Made by a program: the position numbers and the translations under genes. 32,738 nucleotides of DNA from Treponema sp. GTDB taxonomy: Bacteria; Spirochaetota; Spirochaetia; Treponematales; Breznakiellaceae. The notes under the pieces are model-generated. The model searched no databases and was not told the origin of the DNA. It was given only the letters and a program-made list of their open reading frames with translations. Shown here piece after piece: positions 25,367 to 32,311 of the stretch (positions are counted from its first letter, which is position 1; each line of letters starts with the position of its first letter). The stretch lies in the NCBI GenBank assembly GCA_031275325.1, contig JAISOX010000174.1, positions 1-32,738 of the forward strand. The letters run 5' to 3'.

Positions 25367-26694
25367 AAGTATATACATTTCCTCAGGGGGGGATACATTT
25401 CACAGACCCTACCGCTCCTCCTGCATCGGAGAGTGTGGTGGCGTTTCTTCCGGTCCTTTCGGTCATACCCCTGGTACAGCATCCAGGAGCCAAGGCCCTT
25501 CCCCTTGTTTCAGGGGGTTCTTCTGTTCGAGAGGGTATGCTCATAGGTCGTGCTCAAGGTCCTGGATCCGCGCATATTCATGCCACGGTTCCCGGCCAGG
25601 TGGTCCGGATAGTTTCCTGGGAAATGGCCGAGGGGCTTACCAATGAGGGCCTTGTGGTGCGCCTGAAGGGGAGTTTCGAGCAACTGGGAAAACCTGAGGA
25701 GCGGTTTGCTTGGGAACAATTAGAACCTGGGGAACTACAACAGCACATAGTGGAATATGGTATTGTGGAAATGGAAGGTTCCGGTCGTCCCTTAGCGGAT
25801 CTGTTTGCTTCATTAGATAAAACGCCTGAACCCATCACCCTGGTGGTCCGTTGTGTGTTTGACGACCCCTGGCTGGTAGCGGACTATGTACTATGCCAGG
25901 AACGGGCCGCAGCAGTGGTGGAAGGAAGCATCATTCTAGGACGGGCCTGTAGGGTCAGCCGTATCGTGTATGCGGTCTCTGCCAAAGAGAAGGATCTGGG
26001 GACTATGCTGTTGGCAGAGGCCCAGTCCTATGCTATACCGGCATCCTTGGTTTTGGTCAGTTCCCGGTATCCCCAGCGAAACCCCCGGGAATTGGAACTG
26101 GCCTTACGGGCTTATGAAAAGTCTGAGAAAAGTGAAGTCCCTGCAGAGCCCGCCTTAGGGTCCCTTCTCATCCAAGGCCCTGCTACCTTGGCTGCGGTTC
26201 GAGACGCCCTGGTCTTGCACCGGCCTATTCTGGATCGATATGTGGCGGTAGGAGGTTCGGCAGTAAAGAAACCCCAAGTTATGAAAGCAAGGATAGGTAC
26301 CCGGATAGGGGATATCTTCGCTGAATGTGGAGGGTTTACCGGCGAACCGCAGCGGATCATCCTGGGGTCTCCCCTGTCAGGCCGGAGGGTCTTTGAGAAA
26401 AATATGGACGAACCGGTGATTAAAACCAGTTATGCCCTGAGCGCGCTCTTGGCCAAACAGACCGGCGGTAAGGTTGTGCGGAACTGTATCGGCTGTGGGG
26501 CATGCAGGACCGTGTGTCCTGTTGGTTTGGATCCAGAAGCCTTATTCAAGGGCCTTGTTTTTTTTAAAAAAAAGCAGAAACAAAATAACGGAAGGGGCGT
26601 GGAATGTCACGGCTGCGGCTGCTGCGATCTGGTGTGTCCTTCACGGTTTTCCTTGAGTACCGCCATCGTAAACGCCGCCCTGGGGGAACGCTGA
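25363..26694 (+). CDS. rnfC: RnfC-like electron transport subunit with eroded NADH/FMN motif
   Basis: RnfC normally binds NADH/FMN and two [4Fe-4S] clusters on the cytoplasmic face of Rnf. The 443-aa sequence starts with the RnfC barrel-like region (FPQGGIHF..., IPLVQHPGAKALPLV, HATVPGQVVRI). Both ferredoxin motifs are intact: C375-x2-C-x2-C-x3-CP (CIGCGACRTVCPVG) and C415-x2-C-x2-C-x3-CP (CHGCGCCDLVCPS). The glycine-rich motif expected as GIVGMGGAGFPT reads GIVEMEGSGRPL (133-144), and the expected acidic NGAECEPY reads VRCVFDDPW. Nucleotide or flavin binding may be lost or changed. It overlaps the upstream 520-aa gene by 4 bp and abuts rnfD. Confidence 0.9.
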   Translation: MKVYTFPQGGIHFTDPTAPPASESVVAFLPVLSVIPLVQHPGAKALPLVSGGSSVREGMLIGRAQGPGSAHIHATVPGQVVRIVSWEMAEGLTNEGLVVRLKGSFEQLGKPEERFAWEQLEPGELQQHIVEYGIVEMEGSGRPLADLFASLDKTPEPITLVVRCVFDDPWLVADYVLCQERAAAVVEGSIILGRACRVSRIVYAVSAKEKDLGTMLLAEAQSYAIPASLVLVSSRYPQRNPRELELALRAYEKSEKSEVPAEPALGSLLIQGPATLAAVRDALVLHRPILDRYVAVGGSAVKKPQVMKARIGTRIGDIFAECGGFTGEPQRIILGSPLSGRRVFEKNMDEPVIKTSYALSALLAKQTGGKVVRNCIGCGACRTVCPVGLDPEALFKGLVFFKKKQKQNNGRGVECHGCGCCDLVCPSRFSLSTAIVNAALGER

Positions 26695-27774
26695 ATGCCG
26701 GAAAAAGACGTCTTATGGTATCAACGGGCCCAGATACATCTTTCCTGTCCTAGTGCAGAACGGATGTGGCTGGTCAGTTTATGCGCAGGCTTGGCTATCT
26801 TCCAGTCTTCCCTGAGCGACTCCTTTGCTTCGTTGTTCATCGCCCTCAGCACGGTGCTTGCAGCGGTACTTACCGAATTTCTGTTCTATTTCAGAACCGA
26901 AAAAGCGGGCATGGTCCGGGATGGGAGTTCTGTGGCATCCGCCTTGGTCCTGGCGCTCCTCTTGCCGAATAACCTCCATCCCATATACGCGGTCATGGGC
27001 GGGGTATTTGCTATGGCAGTGGTGAAGCACAGTTTTGGCGGCCTGGGATCCAACTGGATGAATCCTGCCATAGGAGGCTGGCTTTTTATCCGCTGTTCCT
27101 GGCCTGACACCTTTAATAAAGCCTTGGAAATGTCCCCCTTGGCCATAGTATCAGCGGGGATGGGGCAGGGTCTTTTGGATCCGAGCGGTTCTCCTTTGGA
27201 GATCCTCCACCTGGCGGAGGCCGGTTATTTTTCTTCTCCTGCCGGTTCTTTGGAGTGGATGGTCCAGTCCTTCCTGAACAGCCGTCTTTTTTCCATCATC
27301 GGCATTGAATTACCTGACGGGTATATCGAGTTTTTCAATTCATCAGGGATAGGTATTATTGCAGACCGGGGTGTTTTTGCCTTGCTTCTGGGAACTATCA
27401 TCATTACCGCTTCCCAGATAAGCCGGTCCTGGGTTCCTGCGGTCTACTTGGGGGTGTATGGCTTGCTCATTAGACTGTTTGGGGCCCTGCCTTTTGGAGG
27501 CGCCCTGGGGAATGGGGATATATTCTTCGGATTCTTTTCAGGGGGTACCATGGTAGCAGCTTTTTTATTGATTGCCGATCCCGCGACCGGGCCAAAGTCG
27601 AATTGGGGAGCCTTGCTTATGGCAGCAGGAGCAGGAGGGTTGACGTTTATATTCCGCTATCACGGCTTAGAGGCCTATGGCGCTTTTGTCGCCGTAGGCA
27701 TGATCAACGCCTTAGTTCCCTTGATGCGAGATATGGAAAGCCGGAGGTTTTATGAAACGGGGAGCACGGTATGA
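26695..27774 (+). CDS. rnfD: RnfD-like membrane subunit with altered flavinylation motif
   Basis: RnfD is a ten-helix membrane subunit that normally carries covalent FMN on a Thr in an SGAT motif. The 359-aa protein matches in DGSSVASALVLALLLP, AVVKHSFGGLGSNWMNPAIGG, ADPATGP and the C-terminal MINALVPLMRD. At the flavinylation site the expected D-x2-(S/T)GATPL is replaced by DPSGSPLE (162-169), shorter by two residues and without the Thr. A Ser at 166 could conceivably replace it. The gene begins directly at the rnfC stop and overlaps rnfG by 4 bp. Confidence 0.9.
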   Translation: MPEKDVLWYQRAQIHLSCPSAERMWLVSLCAGLAIFQSSLSDSFASLFIALSTVLAAVLTEFLFYFRTEKAGMVRDGSSVASALVLALLLPNNLHPIYAVMGGVFAMAVVKHSFGGLGSNWMNPAIGGWLFIRCSWPDTFNKALEMSPLAIVSAGMGQGLLDPSGSPLEILHLAEAGYFSSPAGSLEWMVQSFLNSRLFSIIGIELPDGYIEFFNSSGIGIIADRGVFALLLGTIIITASQISRSWVPAVYLGVYGLLIRLFGALPFGGALGNGDIFFGFFSGGTMVAAFLLIADPATGPKSNWGALLMAAGAGGLTFIFRYHGLEAYGAFVAVGMINALVPLMRDMESRRFYETGSTV

Positions 27775-28295
27775 GGCATGGGGATAGCGAACCGGTAGGC
27801 GCTTGGGATAGGGCAAAAGCAGCAGGTTATTCGTTCAGAACCCAGGATACCCTTAAAGAGCGGGGTATCTACATTGGATGGATTGCCGGGATCCTCCTCG
27901 TGGGAGGGGGGCTCTGGTTTTTTACCCAGTCTCTGCGGACCACCCTGTTGTTGCAAACCGTAAACCAGGTCTTAGAAACCCTGCAAGACTCCCGGCGTTT
28001 GGAAAGGCGTATCCCCGGGCAGGTATTTTGGGGCCGCCTCCCCTGGGGAAACTGGTATACCCTGGCGGATTCGGAAGACCGGGTCCTGGTATTTTCCCTG
28101 ATGAGTAATGGTATCTTCATTCCCTGTATGGCAGTGGTTTCTTCAGGTACGGGTAAGGTGGTGGATGATAAGATCCTGCCCTTAACCAGCCACCCGGAAC
28201 AGACCCTCAAACAGATTCCCCGGGGACTCATTAAAACCTATATCCGGCGTATAGAAAGCCCCTCATTCTCACAGACAGGAGCGGCAAGGCAATGA
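27771..28295 (+). CDS. rnfG: RnfG-like subunit, short and without the flavinylation site
   Basis: RnfG is normally anchored by one helix and carries covalent FMN on a Thr in the C-terminal (D)xxSGATxxS motif. This 174-aa protein has one membrane helix at about 33-53 (IYIGWIAGILLVGGGLWFF). A short outer domain resembles the first strands of the FMN-binding domain (VLVFSLMSNGIFIPCMAVVSS...). It ends about 40 residues later, with no SGAT-like motif anywhere. Identification rests on its position between rnfD and rnfE and on topology, so it is less sure than its neighbours. It overlaps both adjacent genes by 4 bp. Confidence 0.7.
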   Translation: MRHGDSEPVGAWDRAKAAGYSFRTQDTLKERGIYIGWIAGILLVGGGLWFFTQSLRTTLLLQTVNQVLETLQDSRRLERRIPGQVFWGRLPWGNWYTLADSEDRVLVFSLMSNGIFIPCMAVVSSGTGKVVDDKILPLTSHPEQTLKQIPRGLIKTYIRRIESPSFSQTGAARQ

Positions 28296-28927
28296 ATCGA
28301 CGGCTTCAAACCTATGTGCTGGGGAATTCCCATACCCCCCTTTCCACCTTGGCAGGGGGAGGGCTTTTGATCATCGCCTCAAGCCGATTTGCCTTTGCCT
28401 TGGTTGCCTGTGTTGCCCTCTTGTGGGTCTACGGATTGACCGGGCTTACCGCTTTTGTGGCAAAGCCGATTCTGCCGAAACAAGGGGTCAGGGTGATTCT
28501 CCTCTTTTTATCAAGCCTCATAGGAAGCCTTTTCCTGTTACTCCTCTGGTTGATGAGCCCCCTCCTTGCTCTGGGAAGCGCGTTTATCATCCTGCTCTGT
28601 CCGGTGTACTGCATGGGTTCTGAGATTTTTGCCCATCTTGCTTCTGAGACCTTGGAAAAGGTCTTGGTTAAAACCCTGATAGACGCTGCGATACTGGGGT
28701 TTCTTATCATCGTCTTTGCCCTAATCCGGGAACCCCTGGGTTTTATGACCCTCTCGCTCCCTGTAGGAAAGGGTCAAGGGATGGTGGAACTCTTCAAGGA
28801 TGAAGATGGGACGTCTTTGTTCCCGATTCGGATCCTGGCAAGCGCCGGAGGGGCCTTACTGCTGTTGGGATACGGGGCGGCCTTGTTTCGTTACCTGAGA
28901 AAGCCCTACAGCAAAGAGGAGTTGTGA
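28292..28927 (+). CDS. rnfE: RnfE-like membrane subunit, partly lacking the Fe-S Cys ligands
   Basis: The 211-aa protein has about six membrane helices and the RnfE/NqrD-type ending of helix 5 (ALIREPLGFMTLSLP, compare IREILGxGTL). Canonical RnfE has one Cys in LGLCP and one in VNCxILG, which with two from RnfA hold an intramembrane Fe-S cluster. The first is replaced here (YVLGNSHTPLST, no Cys). The second helix has C103 and C107 (LLCPVYCMGSEIFA) but not in the exact canonical spacing. Its start overlaps rnfG, and its stop is 1 bp before the rnfA ATG, which has GAGGAG. Confidence 0.8.
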   Translation: MNRRLQTYVLGNSHTPLSTLAGGGLLIIASSRFAFALVACVALLWVYGLTGLTAFVAKPILPKQGVRVILLFLSSLIGSLFLLLLWLMSPLLALGSAFIILLCPVYCMGSEIFAHLASETLEKVLVKTLIDAAILGFLIIVFALIREPLGFMTLSLPVGKGQGMVELFKDEDGTSLFPIRILASAGGALLLLGYGAALFRYLRKPYSKEEL

Positions 28928-28928
28928 T

Positions 28929-29507
28929 ATGCTGGGCTTGCTTGTTTTTTCAGGTTTTACCTTAAACCTGGTACTACACGGCGCCTTGGGAATAGGCAGC
29001 ATCGCGGAAGGGCAGGAGCAGTCCCATCCTATTCCCCTGTTTCAATTAGGGATCCTCTTTGTATCGGTATTCCTCCTCTGGATGCTTGCATCCTATGGCC
29101 TGGTTTTTCTTGCGTTTGGTTTCTTGGAATATGCGCTGCTGTTTCCCCTGAGCGCCTTGGTTTGTATGGGCCTTGAGGGTCTCTGTACCCGTTTGCTCCC
29201 CTCCCTGGCGCCGGAATACAAAGTGTTTAACCCTGCTACTGCTTACGACGGTCTGGTCTTAGGTTCTCTGATGATGAGCCTTCATATCGCCCGGACCATT
29301 ATGGAAGCCCTTATCCTGTCTTTGGGGTTTTCTTTGGGCGCCTTGCTTTCCATGGCGCTGCTCAACGAAATCCGTAAGCGTTCTTCCCTGGAGCTGGTTC
29401 CTCCCTTTATGCAAGGCCGCCCCCTGATGCTCATATCCGGGGGACTCTTATCTTTGCTTTTTACCGCGCTGGGGCTTATCTTCTTCAGCGCCTTGGGGAT
29501 ATTCTGA
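28929..29507 (+). CDS. rnfA: RnfA-like membrane subunit, lacking canonical Cys ligands
   Basis: The 192-aa membrane protein shows the RnfA/NqrE C-terminal pattern LLNEIRKRSSLELVPPFMQGRPLMLISGGLLSLLF (compare LFAGIRERL...VPxxFRGxPIALITAGLMSL). The canonical LGICP near residue 23 reads LGIGS, and the canonical TTNCAVLG reads AYDGLVLG. Both cluster ligands are therefore absent. Two other Cys (in LVCMGLEGLC) are not at ligand positions. It ends the operon. No rnfB follows, although rnfB commonly sits at this end. The next 193 bp contain a hairpin and no gene. Confidence 0.82.
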   Translation: MLGLLVFSGFTLNLVLHGALGIGSIAEGQEQSHPIPLFQLGILFVSVFLLWMLASYGLVFLAFGFLEYALLFPLSALVCMGLEGLCTRLLPSLAPEYKVFNPATAYDGLVLGSLMMSLHIARTIMEALILSLGFSLGALLSMALLNEIRKRSSLELVPPFMQGRPLMLISGGLLSLLFTALGLIFFSALGIF

Positions 29508-29629
29508 GGGAAGGGCCTATTTCTTTGGAAAGGTATAGGGGGAGCGCTTGCCTAGACCCCCGCAAGGGACTCGTCGGGACTGGTCTGAAAAGCAGGATCA
29601 GTCAAAAATACCTGTGTACAGTCGAGGTT

Positions 29630-29654
29630 GTTTCAAAGCCTTTAGTTTTGAAAC
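29630..29654. repeat. Hairpin of the TTTCAAA family downstream of the rnf genes
   Basis: GTTTCAAA and TTTGAAAC pair over 8 bp around GCCTTTAGT. It lies between rnfA and the GH57-like gene and may act as a terminator or as part of the 5' leader of the latter. The rest of 29508-29700 has GGGGG/CCCCC and CTTGC/GCAAG pairings near 29540-29565 but no gene. Confidence 0.55.
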
Positions 29655-29700
29655 TGGCTCAGATAGCTATAGAAAATAATAGGAAATCTAAATAAAAAAC

Positions 29701-31653
29701 ATGGATCATATATTACGGTTTATCTTGGGCTCCCATTATCATATCCCCTATGGAGTGGGGGATGATGAATTTGAAGCAGCCTATAAAACGAACTTGAAAC
29801 CTTTTGTCTCAACATTATACAAATACCCCACAATTCAGGCGACCCTGCATTATTCCGGCGTCTTGCTGTATTGGCTTGAGAAAGCCCATCCTGAATTTTT
29901 CATGCTCCTTGAAGACCTGGTTTCCCGAAAACAGATCGAATTGCTGGGAGGCGGTTTCTATGAACCCATGATGCCCCTCATACCCCTCTCCGATAAGATA
30001 GGGCAGATCGAGATGCTGACCACCTACCTGCGCAAGCACTTTGGGAAGCGGCCCCAGGGTTGCAGGCTGCCGGCCCTGGCCTGGGAACCGCATATTGTGG
30101 GGCCTTTGAGTACCTGCGGGATGAGCTATACCTTCTTGGAAGAGCGGCAATTCACCCTGGCAGGGGCTGAGGTAACAGAACCCTGCATCACCGAGGATCA
30201 GGGCAAGCTCCTCACCATTTTTCCGGTTTCAAACCGGTTTAAGGAAGCCTTTGCCCAAAGAAGGGCGGCTCAGGTATTAGAGGAATGGGTACACGAACAG
30301 GACTATGGTGATGAGTCTGTGCAGAACCCCGCAGGAGGCGGGAATAAGCTCATCTGTGTTTTTCCAGAACAGCTCTTTGCCGAAAACCGCGCTTCCGAGT
30401 CAGTGGAAATGCGGTTCCACCGGTTTTTTGAAGACCTTTCCAGTTTTGAGTCCCGCATTGAGTTTACCAGTCCAGGAAAACTGTTTAAGGGGCTGCGGGG
30501 CTTAAAAAAAATATACTTTCCCGTTTCCCAGGAAGCAGGGGCCTTATCCGAAGACAGGGCCTCTAATCCTGCGGTCCGGCAATTTTTAATCGACTACCCG
30601 GAGGCAAACCATATCTATGCCAAGATGATGTTTACCCACGTATTGATCAACCAGCTTAGAGGGGATAAATCCCGGAAACGTATTGCCCGGGAGGAACTGT
30701 GGAAGGCTCAAGGGTTTGACGCGTTTTGCCCCGGAGCCTATGGAGGGGTATGCCGGCACTCCATCAGGAAGGCGGCCTACAAAGCCCTTTTGCAGGCGGA
30801 GAAGATAAGCCGGGAACAGAGCGGTTTTATCCCTTCGGTATTGCATTTTGATTTTGATCTGGACGGTGAAGGGGAGTATCTGTTTAGGAATGGGTATATC
30901 AACTGCTATATACAGCTTGAAGGCGCAGCGGTCTTTGAGTTAGATTATCTTCCCAAGGTCTGGAATTATCTGGATACCTTTGCACCGGGATTCAGGCGGA
31001 CTAGTTTTGCGGATTATCTGGTTTCCCCGGAACTCACCTTTCAGGATGCCTTGGAAGGAGTTTTACAAAGTCCCCAGGCCCGGTTTACCCACCGGTATTG
31101 CGGAGGGGAACCTTTTGAGCTGGTCAGCATGGATAAGGAGCATGAGCAGGTTCATTTTCGGCTTCCGGTACATCCAGGGCTGCCTTATGGGAATATAGAA
31201 CTGGAGAAGCGTTATCAGATAAGAAAAGATACCCTCAAGGTAACCTATGTGCTTATCAACCGAGGAACCGGCACGGAAACCGGCAGGTTTATCCCCAGCT
31301 TGGACCTTTCTTTTCCTGGAGAGGGGGAATCGTTTGTACGCCTGGTGAAGTTCCCGGCAGCGCCTAGTACTACGCCTGCATCTGAAGAACCAGAAACAGC
31401 CAGCTTGGCTCTGGAAGGGACGGTTATTACCGATGCAGAAGGTATTACCTTGGAAGACCTCAAGAACGAGGTCTTCATTACGCTAAAATCGGACCTCAAT
31501 TTTGACGCCTGGATTGTGCCTATCCGTACTCCCTGCCGTATCCAGGGAGCGCTGCACCCGATGTACCAATCCACCTGTATCATGCCCATAAGACCCTTCG
31601 TGCTTGAACCGGGGGATTGCCTTGCCGCTGAGTTTAGTTTAAGGATTTATTGA
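29701..31653 (+). CDS. GH57-like protein with both catalytic residues apparently lost
   Basis: The 650-aa protein resembles GH57 4-alpha-glucanotransferase/amylase-type enzymes. It has an N-terminal barrel part with HYHIPYG (compare HNHQPxG), GGGFYEPM and PALAWEPHIVG, and a C-terminal beta-rich domain from about residue 420. The GH57 nucleophile lies in WLxERVWEP. The aligned stretch here is RLPALAWEP, placing Ala125 at the nucleophile. The acid/base Asp motif DGExFG aligns with FPEQLFAE (P222), with no Asp. It may be a non-catalytic glucan-binding or regulatory relative. The start ATG has no clear ribosome site. The gene follows the rnf operon by 193 bp and is followed by array C. Confidence 0.8.
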   Translation: MDHILRFILGSHYHIPYGVGDDEFEAAYKTNLKPFVSTLYKYPTIQATLHYSGVLLYWLEKAHPEFFMLLEDLVSRKQIELLGGGFYEPMMPLIPLSDKIGQIEMLTTYLRKHFGKRPQGCRLPALAWEPHIVGPLSTCGMSYTFLEERQFTLAGAEVTEPCITEDQGKLLTIFPVSNRFKEAFAQRRAAQVLEEWVHEQDYGDESVQNPAGGGNKLICVFPEQLFAENRASESVEMRFHRFFEDLSSFESRIEFTSPGKLFKGLRGLKKIYFPVSQEAGALSEDRASNPAVRQFLIDYPEANHIYAKMMFTHVLINQLRGDKSRKRIAREELWKAQGFDAFCPGAYGGVCRHSIRKAAYKALLQAEKISREQSGFIPSVLHFDFDLDGEGEYLFRNGYINCYIQLEGAAVFELDYLPKVWNYLDTFAPGFRRTSFADYLVSPELTFQDALEGVLQSPQARFTHRYCGGEPFELVSMDKEHEQVHFRLPVHPGLPYGNIELEKRYQIRKDTLKVTYVLINRGTGTETGRFIPSLDLSFPGEGESFVRLVKFPAAPSTTPASEEPETASLALEGTVITDAEGITLEDLKNEVFITLKSDLNFDAWIVPIRTPCRIQGALHPMYQSTCIMPIRPFVLEPGDCLAAEFSLRIY

Positions 31654-31680
31654 TACCATAGGGGAATTGGGCTTACTGCT

Positions 31681-32252
31681 CCTATGGAATTTCCTGCCCG
31701 GAGCATGAAACTTCCTGCCCGGAACGAGAAACTTCCTGTTCAGAACTTGGAACTTGCTGCTCGGAGCATGGAACTTGCTGTTCAGAGCATGAAACTTCCT
31801 GCCCGGAACGAGAAACTTCCTGCTCTGAGCATGAAACTTGCTACTTGGAGCATGAAACTTCCTGTTCAGAACATAAAACTTGCTGCTTGGAACATGGAAC
31901 TTCCTGTTCAGAACTTGGAACTTGCTGCTTGGAACATGAAACTTCCTGTTCGGAACATAAAACTTCCTGCTCAGAACTTGGAACTTCATGATTGGAGCAT
32001 GGAACTTCCTGCTCTAAGCATGAAACTTGCTGCTTGGAGCATAAAACTTCCTGTTCAGAACTTGGAACTTCCTGCTCGGAACGAGAAACTTCCTGTTAAG
32101 AGCATAGAACTTCCTGCTCAGAGCATAGAACTTGCTGCTTGGAGCATGAAACTTCCTGTTCGGAACATAAAACTTCCTGCTCAGAGCTTGAAACTTCCTG
32201 CTCCGAGTACGGAGCTTGCCGTTCATAAAGAAGAACATGCTGTTCGGAACCT
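31681..32252. repeat. 21-bp tandem array C (about 26 units)
   Basis: About 26 units of 21 bp with the core AACTTCCTG followed by GCTCGGAGCATG or GTTCAGAACTTG lie between two convergent genes (GH57-like, plus; GH2, minus). Each unit has a small dyad around one central base, in two versions (GTTC-N-GAAC and GCTC-N-GAGC), with some mixed units. The plus strand is open as a heptapeptide repeat (KLPARSM, ELPVQNL) in ORF 31684-32298. The minus strand is open as well (ORFs 31639-31989 and 32014-32238), so openness is not evidence for coding. The last units (after 32210) are degraded. No ribosome site precedes the plus ORF. Confidence 0.95.
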
Positions 32253-32311
32253 GGGGGACACTTTACCGAAACGACTCCGGGGAACCCGTCTCGGTTGATG
32301 ATTTTAAAGGG

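Noticed and set aside
29535-29590. tRNA-like or small-RNA gene after rnfA (GC-rich pairing GGGGG/CCCCC)
   Set aside because: The pairings are mutually exclusive and do not form a cloverleaf. No anticodon stem or T-loop motif is present.
31639-32238. Minus-strand repeat ORFs (RKFHVPSSKF type) as genes
   Set aside because: They are the opposite-strand reading of array C and have no ribosome sites. Both strands are open, so neither can be chosen on openness.
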